Of a stretch of 64,000 nucleotides of DNA, positions 47,533 through 58,621 are shown in pieces. The notes beneath the pieces are model-generated. The model made no database searches. It was not told the DNA's origin and was given only the letters and a program-made list of their open reading frames with translations. The position numbers and the translations under genes were made by a program. Positions within the stretch are counted from its first letter, which is position 1, and the number at the start of each line of letters is the position of its first letter. Origin of the DNA: Siphonodentalium dalli (taxonomy: Eukaryota; Mollusca; Scaphopoda; Gadilida; Siphonodentaliidae); the NCBI GenBank assembly GCA_032622095.1, contig CP136063.1:279797426-279861425 (forward strand). The letters run 5' to 3'.

Positions 47533-47733
47533 AAGCTATTGATGATGCATGGCTCAAATCAGAATGAACAGAAGTGCATATAAACAAAACAAGTGTGCAT
47601 ATAAATAAACAATGGGCATTTTGAGAATAATTGACATCAGATCCCAATTGAATGTGAATTGTTTACAATTTAGCACGTCACAGTTTGTGATTCTACACAC
47701 TGTAGTATTTGTCTACGAATCTAGGTCATCACT
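47533..47733 (+). repeat. 327-bp duplicated segment, left part of the filled copy
   Basis: Matches 37463-37663 base for base as far as I can see, ending at 'taggtcatcact', where the LINE begins. Confidence 0.92.
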
Positions 47734-49079
47734 ATTTCGACTCGAGTTTTGGAGTAAAACAAGGTGATCCATTATCATCCACACTTTTTTGTCTGTACCT
47801 TAATGATTTTGTGGGAAATTTGTTGAAAAATAATGAAAATTATATTACAATGAATGATACTCCCATCCCTGCATTGCTGTATGCTGATGACACCTTATTG
47901 ATTGCAAAATCGCCTGAACAGTTACAAAGAGCTTTAGATGAAACGAGTAATTATTGTGAAAAGTGGGGTCTAAAAATAAACACAATTAAAACTAAAATAG
48001 TGGTATTTTCAGACCAGAAATCGGAAGAAAACTTGAAATTTGATGTTGACAATGCTTGTCTAGATGTTGTTGAATCATTCATGTATTTAGGTGTTGAAAT
48101 GTGTAATAACGGAAAATTTCAAATGTTAGAGAAACGGTTGACACAGTATGGTTATAGATCCCTCTATAACCTATATGATCTGTTGAATGAAGCTTACTTT
48201 GATCCAATACAAGCCTGCAACTTATTTGATATATATGTTGGTTCCGTATTATCATATGGGTGTGAGATTTGGGGGTTCAATGACGCCCCTGATATTGAAA
48301 TTCTGCACAGGAAGTTTTGCAAATATATTCTTAAAGTGAAGTCATCAGCTAACAGCGATGCAGTCTTGGGTGAATTGGGTCGTTTACCATTGTCTATATT
48401 ACGATTATATCGAATCTTTAACTATTGGATTCATGTAATTCAGGAACAAAACTCATTAATCTGTAATGTATATGAATCAATTCGGAACGACTGTGATTCA
48501 GGTTTGTCACATAAAGAGAAAAACTGGACATTTTTGTTGAAGTCTACTTTAGACAAACTTGGTTTAGGATATATGTGGTATAATCAAGATTTTATCATAC
48601 CCGATTTGAAAGTAATTAAATCGCGTTTACGCGACCAGTTTATACAAACATGGCATACTTCTATAGATTCTTCATCAAAACTATGTACTTATGGCAAGAT
48701 GAAATTGTTGTTCCAATATGAAACATATTTATCAACTGTTAAGCAACTGAAATTCCGAATAGCTCTGACGAAATTTAGAATAAGTGCTCACTCCTTAGAA
48801 ATTGAGACAGGTAGATATACAGGCGTAGACAGGAAAAAGAGATTGTGTAATTGTTGTCAGCTAAAAGCGGTTGAAAATGAATATCATTTTCTACTGGTCT
48901 GTCCAGCCTATATTGATATACGACGTCGATATCTGAAAACATTCTATTGTCACTGGCCAACCATACAGAAATTTGATATACTAATGAAAAATGAATCTAG
49001 ATTTTCGTTGAATCGGTTAGCAAAATACTTATATCACAGCTGCTTTAGAAGAGATAAATTATTGTCCTCAATGAGTTAG
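47734..49079 (+). pseudogene. LINE ORF2 fragment: reverse transcriptase C-part and Cys/His tail
   Basis: Open for about 448 codons. Its first residues are 'FDSSFGVKQGDPLS' (reverse transcriptase motif 4/B region), then the catalytic 'LLYADDTLL' and 'FMYLGVEM'. A long thumb or connector region follows. The end has a zinc-knuckle-like 'RLCNCC' with 'ENEYHFLLVCPAY', typical of many invertebrate non-LTR elements. The endonuclease and the N-terminal part of the polymerase are missing through 5' truncation, so it cannot be active. A Met upstream at 47709 lies in target DNA, not in the element. No internal stop in 1.3 kb implies a recent insertion. I cannot place the clade. Confidence 0.9.
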
Positions 49080-49441
49080 TAAATTTCCAATTTAGAATTT
49101 AAAGTTCTGAACTTAGATTAATGTATATATATATAGTCTGTCTGATGTAGGCGCGAGCCCCTTTTGAGTGATTCGGATTTTTCCTGGTACTCCGGTCACA
49201 TTATGAATACACTATAATAATGACTATCTAGTTGGTGAAAATGCAGTGAATCGTGGATGCCGGAATAATCCTGAGTCACTCATGGGTCTGTCGCGCTGTT
49301 ACACGAGCGTATGTTACGCCCTCCATCCGCTAGGGACCTTAACCCAATTGAATTGTTTTTGAAACTTTATTATTTGTATATGCAATAAATGTATTGACTT
49401 CATTTGTATGCAATAAACTATTGACTTGACTTGACTTGACT
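47734..49441 (+). mobile_element. 5'-truncated LINE insertion
   Basis: Bounded by comparison with the empty copy at 37463-37789. It carries the C-terminal two thirds of an ORF2 (47734-49079), about 360 bp of 3' UTR and ends in pentamer repeats (TTGAC)n at 49429-49441. The 3' end overlaps the target by 'ACT', so no clear target-site duplication is visible. 5' truncation and a short simple-repeat tail fit target-primed reverse transcription. Confidence 0.92.
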
Positions 49442-49567
49442 CCATCGATGCGCGACTTGGTCAAGCGATAATTGAATAGCACAATAGTTTGCCTGCACAC
49501 TGCACTGGATCAAACAATCACTGAACGAATAGATCACACGGGCGACACATTGTTGTTACTGCGTGCG
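49442..49567 (+). repeat. 327-bp duplicated segment, right part of the filled copy
   Basis: Matches 37664-37789 from 'ccatcgatgcgcgacttg' to 'ctgcgtgcg'. Beyond that the two loci differ. Confidence 0.92.
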
Positions 49568-49926
49568 AGAGTGGCTAAAATGCAAGCTTGGCGCCAAGCT
49601 TGGCAGTTATTAAGGCAGGTGACTAAAAGACAAGCTTGGCGTTTTCAAATTTTTAAAAAGCCTTTTAAACGCTGTTTTCGGGTGAATTATGCGGGAATAG
49701 CACCAGTTAATTACTTATATGGCCCATTTTCGTAAATTAATCGACAATAGTGGCAGTAATGTCCCCGATTGGTTGGTTAATAGGGGGCGTGGTCACAAAA
49801 TCAAAACATCGTCTTTTTACGCAGATTTCTTGTCGGTTTTTGGTCGATTTCTCTTTTTAAGCATCAGTTGGACTAAGTTTTTTATTCGAAACATGTTGAA
49901 TGGTTATCATTTATCACTCTCATAGT
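49568..49926. repeat. lead-in to the satellite, with an 18-bp perfect palindrome
   Basis: AAGCTTGGCGCCAAGCTT at 49584-49601 is a perfect palindrome made from the satellite's 'aagcttggcg' core. The rest is unique, with weak similarity to the satellite spacer ('acatgttgaatggttatcat'). Confidence 0.75.
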
Positions 49927-50958
49927 CGAGCTTGGCGGTTTTGAACATTATATGCGAAGAATTTTTTTGACTTTAGATGACCGACCACCGAACCGCCAAG
50001 GTCGAATAAAAAATCAAAAATATTAAGCTGAATTTTCGCCTATTTCTCGTTTCTAAAACACGTTCAATCTAGTTGTTTATGTAAAAACGTGTAAAGTGAT
50101 TATCATTCTTCACAAATATAATCGGGCTTGGCGGTTTTGAACATTATATACAAAGAATTTTTGACATTTTTATGACCGACCACCGAACCGCCAAGCTCGA
50201 ATAAAAAATAAAAAATATTAAGCTGAATTTTCGCCTATTTCTCGTTTCTAAAACACGTTCAATCTAGTTTTTATGTAAAAACGTGTACAATGATTATCAT
50301 TCTTCACAAATATAATCGGGCTTGGCGGTTTTGAACATTATATACAAAGAATTTTTGACATTTAGATGACCGACCACCGAACCGCCAAGCTCGAATAAAA
50401 AATCAAAATATTAAGCTGAATTTTCGCCGATTTCTCATTTCTAAAACACGTTCCATCTAGTTTTTATGTAAAAACATGTAAAATGATTATCATTCTTCAC
50501 AAATATAATCGGGCTTGGCGGTTTTGAACATTATATACAAAGAATTTTTGACATTTTTATGACCGAACCGCCAAGCTCGAATAAAAAATCAAAATATTAA
50601 GCTGAATTTCGGCCGATTTCTCGTTTCTAAAACACGTTCCAACTAGTTTTTATGTAAAAACATGTAAAATGATTATCATTCGTCACAAATATACTCGAGC
50701 TTGGCGGTTTTGAATATTTTATATTAAGAAGTTTTGACATTTGATGACCGACCACCGAACCGCCAAGCTCGAATTTTAAATCAAAATATGAAGCTGAATT
50801 TCCTGAGATTTCTCGTTTCTAAAACATGTTCCAGCTATTTTTCATGTAAAAACATGTAAAATGATTATCGTTCTTCACATATATACTCGAGCTTGGCGGT
50901 TTTTAACATTGAGTACTTAGAATTTTCGACTTTTATATGACCGCCCACCGAACCGCCA
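49927..50958. repeat. ~190-bp satellite, six units, hairpin in each
   Basis: Starts of 'cttggcggtttt' at 49931, 50127, 50321, 50514, 50700 and 50892 give unit lengths of 186-196 bp. In each unit 'tcgagcttggcggtt' (or 'gggcttggcggtt') is followed 55-65 bp later by its inverse 'aaccgccaagctcga', so every unit can form a 13-15 bp stem. Between stems lies a conserved spacer with 'tctcgtttctaaaaca' and 'tttttatgtaaaaacat'. The array ends after the sixth inverse arm at 50958. Confidence 0.95.
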
Positions 50959-51532
50959 AGCCAAGGCAAAATGATACCCAGACCAAACCGAGGCAAAATG
51001 ATACCCACCAAATATTGTCAACGTGTACCCATTAATGATCGTCCATGCAACTAATCAAACTTGTTCAATTATGTTATGTTCTTGTTTCGATGTAGCATTG
51101 TGATTTAAATGGCACGTGTCTGGAACGGTCACAATGATAATATACATGAATTCCAGAGGGCAAACTGTAATATAATTTAATTCTCCATCCACATTAAATT
51201 ATTATTATTATTATTTGTTTTTTTTGGGGGGGGGGGATTTGACCCAGGAGGATTTGAAAGGACCTGAGACGTCATTCTTTCTTTCTTTTTAGTGTAAACA
51301 TATTTTTATTTCCAACATAACATAATATACAGATGATACAAAATTAATATGCAAAATAGAAGAGAATCAGAATCAGAATTCAATTAATCTCAAATCGTCG
51401 TACATGTTGACATAACAGAGACAAATATATGTCACTCACATCAGTGCTATAATAAATAATATTTAGTAAAATGTCCGAAATGTGATCTCGTAAAGTATAG
51501 CAAAATAAACCGACTTGACACATATTTTTGGT
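50959..51532. other. 3' flank of the phosphotransferase gene
   Basis: Holds a (ATT)n stretch and a G-run near 51225, and AATAAA on the minus strand at 51305-51310, about 225 bp past the stop at 51533. That is the likely polyadenylation signal. Confidence 0.5.
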
Positions 51533-53660
51533 TTATATTTTCTCCACACTTCCAATCTGCTCGGGGAGAATGTGGGTAGGGCAGAGGACGGTGTGCCTTT
51601 GACCGTTTCTGTAAAGTTGTATACTCTTAAACATCTTCGTCTTTAAGAAAATAGCAGCGGTGTACTTCTTCTTCACATTTAATCCTGGAAAAAATATATT
51701 TACATGTAAATGGTTACTATATATGACACACTGAATTTGCATATTATACAAAAGTGATTGGGGCAGTCGCATTGAGATATTTAACATGATTTGAGTTAGG
51801 GTGGAACAAAAAGGAAGCAGATAGTGTTGCACAGTGTTCGGGACAGCAAAATGCATAGAAAGAAGAAACTGAAGAAGGAGAAAGAAAGTAGAAGAGATAT
51901 GCACGAGACGATGACAATGGTGGGGAATTTTCATTATGTGTTCACAATAAGATTTGGTTGTTGCGTGAGTAAAACTGATGCTCGTATGCGGTTATCGACA
52001 TGCGTCGGACGCCATGTGTGTGTGGGGGGGGGGGGGGTGTCACTCATACTGTAAACAGTTTGCATCCATAAAAAATAAGTAAATAAACATTCAGTTACTG
52101 TGGCGATACATACTGTTTGCACCACGATACGATTATCGCCATGTCTCTATACGACAATGAACTATACAAATTCACATTAATCACATGGACATGCTTCCAT
52201 TTCTTTATTAAAAGATAACTATTGATAGTTTGGATTACCTCTTATTACACGGTCAAGTGCCGATCGTTCACACGTGATTAAGTGCACATACGTTCTACCC
52301 ATCTTCTTCACGCCAACATCGAGAATGGACAGAACATTCTCCCATTTTGTCATATGGACTAGCTGGTCCGTTCTTTTTGGTTCAAAGATGGTGTATTCCA
52401 TCTCTACTGGGTTTACCTGAAACGAGAGAATAACAGTTTTAGAAGTAAGACATGGCAAGTACATTGAAGTTCAAAGTGATATATTCACAAAATAATGCAC
52501 GACTGTACATGATATCGCTCTCGTTTACTAATATAATTCAATTTCATTCGAATATTCTGATACAGCCCGACTGTAAGCGGCACATTATTAACTTTAGATC
52601 TGTACATGCCCGAATATTTGATATAGCCAGGTTAGTTGTTCCAACATCTATGTTTGTCTGATAACAATGAATACTGGTAACCATCGTGTGTGGTCTGAAA
52701 TATTAATGGTCTATTGGATTGAATGCATGCATTATGCAATGTATACCTTAACGGTGTGTCCCTGTTCTGCTCTGAACCATATCTGTCCGTGTTCTCTCAT
52801 AATTGTCACTCTTTCACCAAGATATCCTTGATAAACTACGTCGACGAGGTTCTGACAGACAATTGGTTTCCTGCAATTTCTGGATATAACTGATGCAAGG
52901 TGGTTACCTTCCAGGCGCCCATCAGCTAAAAAAAATGGAAGATGTTGTTAGTCGTTTTCCTGGTTATTTCGATGCCAGTTTATTTCTTCGTAGTATGCCA
53001 AATCCAACACAATAGAGTGTCGGGCAATGATTGAATCAATAAAGGTTTATTCCCCATTCATTTTCGTGTAGTTATACACGAGAAATGTGGATACAACTTT
53101 CGCATTTGCAACATCAAATAAACAATGTATCATCGTCTTTCTCTCGGATATTTTAGTTGGTCGCAGATAAAAACTGAGAGTCTGCCAAAGTCGCGCCATG
53201 CACGATGAGTGATTACAATACATCAAAGTTTAAAGCATTGAAACATATTAAGAATGTCAGATTGAACTGTATGACCGTATACTAAGCGAATAGCCGTGTT
53301 TTGTTAGCAATCACTGTAACAATTTTGTTTACTTAACGGTTTTAACACAAGATATTATTTTATTGGAAACATATCAACAACGAATCTACTTCTCCGTGTT
53401 CTTCGAAATGGTGCTATCTTACATACTTCTGTATATTTGCACATTCAATTAATACTTCTGAGTGTAGCTTGACGTGGTGTTGAAAAGTATATGTATTTAT
53501 ATGGCGGGTCGGCTTGGAATTTGTTTCCATTACAATGTTTTTTTTTATTTATTTACAGAGAAAATAACTTACTTGGTATCAAGTCTTTGTTGTGTCGTAA
53601 ATTCCACAGCAATTGGTCGGACATAATTTGATAGAAGCGTTCGCCATATAATCTATCCAT
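51533..53660 (-). CDS. TRPT1: RNA 2'-phosphotransferase, Tpt1/KptA family (four exons)
   Basis: Exons on the minus strand: 53660-53573, 52925-52747, 52416-52239 and 51684-51533 (TAA). All junctions are GT-AG (donors CCAA/gtaagt, AAG/gtatac, AGAG/gtaatc; acceptors end in tttttttag, tcgtttcag, ttttttccag) and the phases match, giving 597 nt and 198 residues. The family removes an internal 2'-phosphate left at RNA splice junctions, using NAD+ and releasing ADP-ribose cyclic phosphate. Signature residues are in order: 'LLWNLRH' (Arg22-His23), 'TDGRL' (30-34), 'RAEQGHTV' (Arg81 to 88), 'GRTYVHL' (129-135) and Arg174 in 'LYRNG'. These correspond to the Arg-His-Arg-Arg catalytic set of yeast Tpt1. 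Length is near the bacterial KptA size and below human TRPT1. The start was chosen as the first ATG after a stop-rich upstream. The middle exons and phases make a real gene very likely; the N-terminal exon is slightly less certain. A weak TATA-like box lies near 53745. Confidence 0.92.
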
Positions 53661-54039
53661 AGTGACGGTGATTATGTTTTGAAACGTTATTAGGCACTTG
53701 GGAAATGACCCGGAATAATTTTAGTGTGATGCGATATGGTCTATATAGTAAGTACCTTGGCGTCCGTTTGGCTTCCCATTACGTGATTGACGTCTTTCCT
53801 GAATACCGAATTGTTCTTCTCGCAAAGCAACACCGACAATGAAAACAATTAAAACAAGCGATGTGAGAATAGATGTCACTGGGCTTCATATCATGTTTGC
53901 ATAGAAGAATCGCGGTATGCCATGAAAGGTCACAGTAACCAAACTGATATCAACTTGAATTACCGACAAACGGAGGCGTCATGTTTATTTTAGGGTATCC
54001 AATCAGAGCCTGTTGAGCATACATGGGTTTCCGACAGGA
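53661..54039. other. upstream flank of TRPT1
   Basis: 5' UTR and promoter side of the minus-strand gene. I see only the weak TATA-like 'TACTATATAG' at 53750-53741 (minus). Confidence 0.35.
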
Positions 54040-55550
54040 GACGACTTTAAACAAGAAAACCATAGTCAGAAATGGTAACGCCACCAAGATCGTATTATTA
54101 GCCATAAATATAAATCATAATATAAAATATATTGGTTACATGAATTGACCGCCTCAGAATTCCGTTAAGATAAGTAATTCTTCAAATTATTACAATGAAC
54201 TACGGCTTATAAATTACTGCAGGTTTCTCATTCGCCACACCAGAATGCTTCTAAATGCGGATCAAAGCTAAGAGTGCGTGGCACAGCCATTGTTCATAGA
54301 CATTTTACAGATAGCGAGAATGATGCATGCTGGGAACGAAAGCATCCACAGCAAAGCCATGTGCTTACGGGGGCATGCGTTTATTATAGGGGATTTATGG
54401 TGGGCCTATAAAACTAATTATAACTTTGTTATCTGTCATAGTTTATGCGTGAAATTTTAAACATATATACCTGGACATCTACCCCTTCCAGAATGTTGAA
54501 AAACATTTTCAGTTGCTCATCGTATTTTTATAGACGAAATAGTCCGAAATTCCAGAAAATTGCGCTAACTGCTCAATGTTTTAATGTGTTACAAAACGTC
54601 TGATAAAAATAGTTCTATCGGGAATATTCACACCATTTTTTTTCAGAGAACATAGTGTAAATATAGTCCTATCGGGATATCGTAAAGGAGATTAATTAAA
54701 CCCCTCAGACTGCCGAAACTGACGACATTAAATTCGCTTTTTCGTGTCCCGCGGAAATGAAACTTGTCTGTCCATTGATGACGTTATTTATTTGACATAG
54801 TATTTTTTTCTTCTGTTGTATTTGAACACTTGTTGCACGCGCAGGCTGCACGATCATAATAACTTCAACCGATAAGCGCCGACTGATACCCGCGCAACAG
54901 TTTGTCTCAAATAAATTGTTATCAAAACGCAGGTTTATGGCCGCGGACATAAGCCGATTAAGTGTAATGTAATTTATCCATGAATTTGACTGAAATATTG
55001 TGATTCTATCACCATTAGCCACGAAAATGGGACCTCTAAACAGGCAAGTTTGATTTTCGGCGGACACGAACAAGCGAATTTATTGTCGGCAGTTTCGGCA
55101 GTCTGAGGGTTAATTAATCCCGAATTAAACGGAACTACTTTACGATAGTCCGATAGGACTATGTTTACTCTATGCATGTTCTCTGAAAAAATAGTGTGAA
55201 TATTCCCGATAGAACTCTTTTTATCAGACGTTGTGTAACACCTTAAAACATTGAGCAGTTATAGCGCAAACCGAAATGTGTTGTCTTGCAAGATATCCCA
55301 CCGCTTTAGCTAAATTTACCTTCCTACAATATCCATAAAGAGGATCATATATTATATACCCACGGTTTTAATTATAGAATATAAAATATATTGGTTTCGC
55401 GAATGACCAACTCAGAATTCCGTTAAAATAACAATAACAACCAGCACCTATAACGAACCGTTTTACTGGACTTGGCCTACTGGTCGCGTAGTTCCGACTT
55501 TTAAATAAACGGAATTTCCAACTCTATAAATAAAAGCCCCACAATGCATT
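54040..55550 (+). repeat. dispersed repeat, copy 2 of the 4177-5152 family, interrupted
   Basis: 54055-54275 and 55270-55530 follow 4227-4450 and 4560-5060 in the same order ('tataaaatatattggttaca', 'cagaattccgttaa', 'ctacaatatccataaa', 'tggtttcgcgaat'). The middle is replaced by other sequence, including the inverted-repeat element at 54560-55269. Confidence 0.65.
54560..55269. mobile_element. 710-bp element with ~200-bp inverted repeats
   Basis: Ends TTGCGCTAACTGCTCAATG and CATTGAGCAGTTATAGCGCAA. The inverted match runs inward through 'tagttctatcgggaatattc', 'ctatcgggatatcg' and 'cagactgccgaaactgacga', ending near 54770 and 55035. No transposase. A 122-codon minus-strand frame (54705-55073) lies mostly in the arms and centre and is not credible as a gene. 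Confidence 0.82.
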
Positions 55551-56808
55551 CGCCCTGTCCACCACGCAATATCAAAATCTCAGCAGCTAGATACACCACA
55601 GGTGGCGTAATAAATGCTCTTTATTATTTCCATATCAGGAATACAGTAACAAACAAGACAGCAGTAAAATAAATGGGGACAAAAAGTTAGTGTAATCATG
55701 TATGAAATTTCCAACTGTTAAAATTCTTTATAACAGTTGTGACTCCCACCCCCTCAAAATACCTCCATCATTCGATCCCCGTCCCCATCATAATGGGGAC
55801 AATAATTACTAGTTGGGATACCAGGCAATGGTAACCATGTATTTTAACCTTTATGTTGTAGTGTAATAATGTATGAAATTTCCAACTACATGTGCATTAA
55901 CTTTTTTTTACAAAAGTTGTGAATCATACACACTCAAAATCTAACTTCCACCCCCACCCCACTACTAGTACACTGTCCCTTCCACTTAAAAACATTCTGG
56001 AGATCAAGTTGGCCACAGGTGTTCAGTTATTTTATACCATGACTCCCTATTGTACTGTGTACAAACATGCTATATAATATATTTGTGCTGTACACCCTAC
56101 TGTGTGTGAACAGGAGTCCGACCGTGGGTAACACGTTTCTACTGTGGGTAACACGTTTTAATGGCATTTCAATGGTTAAAGTTTATACCCATAGTAGAAC
56201 TACATCCGAGTTGACCTTTCATTAACCTTCCATGACCTCGATCAAAATCACTCTATTTTTAAAATGTAGCGCCTCGCGATGAAAACAATTTGATACTTTC
56301 GATTCAATTGAATATTATACTCACTAATGCGATAAAAACGAACAGTTATTTCCGTGGAAATCACATCCAGATCAACAAATTGAACATATATTTCAAGAAA
56401 TAGACGTAAAAAACTCGAACAACAAACGGTGGATTTCAAAATGACTTTCGTGGTTTCCTGTTCACTGTACGGCGGAGAAAAAAAAGTTCCCGCAATGTGT
56501 TATATTTATATTCATTAAATTCGTATTCCCATATATATATTCATGTTGTTTATTTATGGCGGTTTCATCATGATTACAGTTTATTGTGAATTGGCTACAA
56601 TGATACCATATTCGTACAATTGAATGTTGACCTAATTCAATGTATCAATGCGCCTGATCAGCTGTGATAGTGTACGTCGATGTACGGCCAAGTGTGGGGA
56701 ACACAACGGGGATGATTGTGAATGGTGCGACAGAATCATCTTAATTTAAGTGGGTTTATTTCGATTTCATAGCAGTTGTTGCTCCTGTACCGGTCATGGT
56801 ATAAACAA
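55551..56808. repeat. duplicated non-coding blocks, no gene
   Basis: 55553-55615 ('gcattcgccctgt', 'caccaca', 'ggtggcgtaat') is repeated at 57843-57915 upstream of the SGNH gene. 55688-55735 ('tagtgtaatcatgtatgaaatttccaac') is repeated at 55859-55890. No supported coding region. Confidence 0.55.
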
Positions 56809-56950
56809 AATACACACGTAGTGTTTCTGAATACCAAATGTACACCACTCGTGGGATTGATGATTTACCACACTCGCTAAAGCTCGTGTGGTAAACCATC
56901 AATCCCACTCGTGGTGTAAATTTGGTATTCAGAAACACTACGTGTGTATT
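56809..56950. repeat. 142-bp near-perfect palindrome
   Basis: Arms of about 68 bp from 'aatacacacgtagtgtttct' to 'gtttaccacacgag'-type sequence with a loop of about 6 nt. The arms differ at only a few positions. Probably a miniature foldback element; no target duplication is obvious. Confidence 0.88.
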
Positions 56951-57372
56951 CTATATATACCCCACGTGTCTTGGACTGTTGCCAAATTCACAGTGCTCCA
57001 TTAGAGGGCCTGCTTGGACTGTTGCCAAATTCACAATGTTAACTGCAGAGAGGTTGTATGTTATTGGAGACGTTCTAATATGACAATAGGCTGGCCTAAT
57101 TAACGAACCATGCACAGCTAAATACACACAAACAACTTTTAATCTTCAAATAGATACAATTGTCGGCCTCCAAAATTCAATATACTTTCTTATATACAAA
57201 CAAACATTGAACTCATACCATTGTTTCACTTAACCAAAATAGCGAATTTCCCCAAAAGAACGCATATAGACTGCGCATGCAGAAAATAAAAGATGGCCGT
57301 TACTACAAAAAAAACAGACATGCGCACTCCAATTAAAATTACCCATAATTCAGTTCACTACACCAGGGGCTC

Positions 57373-57838
57373 CCAACAGGTTATACAATGTTTTCAGGCT
57401 ATCAGATTATTTATATTTTCGACTTTAAGTTTACAATTTGAGCCTGTCCTCACTCTATCGATACGATTTATCATAAACATATTATACACCAGTGGCGTTA
57501 ACTTTACAACTTCGGCATCTACGTGATTATATCGGTACGATTCAGTAAGGTACAAACAATCTCCATAAAATACAGCAGGGGCTCCCAATAGGTTATTCCC
57601 ATTTATTATGGGCTCCCAATAGGTTATACAATATTTTCAGGCTATCAGATTATTTATATTTTCAACAACATATTATTACACCGGTGACTTTAAGTTTACA
57701 ATTTGAGCCTGTCCTGACTCTATCGATAGGATTTATCATATTTTCATAAACGTATTATACACCGCTGGCGTTAACTTTACAATTTCGGCATCTACGTGAT
57801 TATATCGGTACGATTGAGTAAGGTACAAACAATCTCCA
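57373..57838 (+). repeat. ~230-bp tandem duplication
   Basis: 'caggttatacaatgttttca', 'gcctgtcctcactctatcga' and 'ttcggcatctacgtgattat' occur in 57376-57565 and again in 57622-57838. The second copy has small insertions. It lies 140 bp upstream of the SGNH ORF. Confidence 0.88.
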
Positions 57839-57978
57839 AGAATACATTCGCCCTGTACTCCATGCGATATAAAAAAACCAAATGCTAGTAACACCACACT
57901 AGGTGGCGTAATGAAGGCTCGTATTGCACGAAGCAGATCATTCTGTTCACTTAAACTATTGTTTAACTAAGTTTCACC

Positions 57979-58551
57979 ATGGATAATTCATTCAAGTATG
58001 CTTTGCTTGGTAGCAGCTATATAAAACGCCTAGCAATGTATAACGACCACGACATGAATGTGATAGGTGCTCGTGGAATGATTTTCTTCAAAGGCGGTAT
58101 GCGGATTGACACTCCAAGAGAAATAAAACATTATCGACACTACCTAGATTTGCTGAAGGTATGGGGGCCCAAGGTTGTGTTCCTGCAGCTAGGAGGAAAC
58201 GACATTTCTCCAGATATGCCTGGCGACGAAATAGCCAAAGTTCTTCAAAGCATCGTCAACGAGATTAGAGAAACTGGGGCAATTGTTTATGTCGGAGAGA
58301 TCCTGTGGCGCGGAAACACCGATAAGGTTCCGGGCCTGACACCCGAAATGTTCCAGAAAAAAAGAAAACGGATAAACGCCCTGATGAACAAATACATGGG
58401 ACGCGATTTCATTCTTTTCAAAAAGATCAAGCCGGCGGATTACAGCGACGATATGATCCATCTGAAAGAACCAGCTGACGACTCCAACGTTGGGATCAGA
58501 AAATATTTCTTCGCTGTGCAAAGATTGTTTTTCCGACACAACACACGCTGA
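57979..58551 (+). CDS. SGNH/GDSL-type hydrolase, single exon
   Basis: A 190-residue intact frame with a favourable ATG context (accATGG). Block I 'LLGSSYIKRL' places the nucleophile at Ser13, with Ser12 in place of the usual Asp of GDS. Block II is around Gly30-Gly33. Block III 'LQLGGNDIS' gives Gly73 and Asn74, and block V 'SDDMIHL' gives Asp158 and His161. The full Ser-Gly-Asn-His set is thus present. Such enzymes hydrolyse esters of lipids or carbohydrates; the substrate here is unknown. No signal peptide or membrane segment, so probably cytosolic. Stand-alone SGNH frames and esterase-bearing ORFs also occur in some retrotransposons. Duplicated blocks upstream (55553 and 57843) hint that this ORF may ride on a mobile unit, but no other element protein is near. 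Confidence 0.8.
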   Translation: MDNSFKYALLGSSYIKRLAMYNDHDMNVIGARGMIFFKGGMRIDTPREIKHYRHYLDLLKVWGPKVVFLQLGGNDISPDMPGDEIAKVLQSIVNEIRETGAIVYVGEILWRGNTDKVPGLTPEMFQKKRKRINALMNKYMGRDFILFKKIKPADYSDDMIHLKEPADDSNVGIRKYFFAVQRLFFRHNTR

Positions 58552-58621
58552 CCTTCGATGACCTATATATATATACATACACATTTTTTGTCTTTATTAC
58601 ATTGTTCATGTTTTGACAGGT

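Noticed and set aside
54705-55073. 122-codon minus-strand frame
   Set aside because: Lies in the inverted-repeat element and runs partly through its arms; no domain seen.
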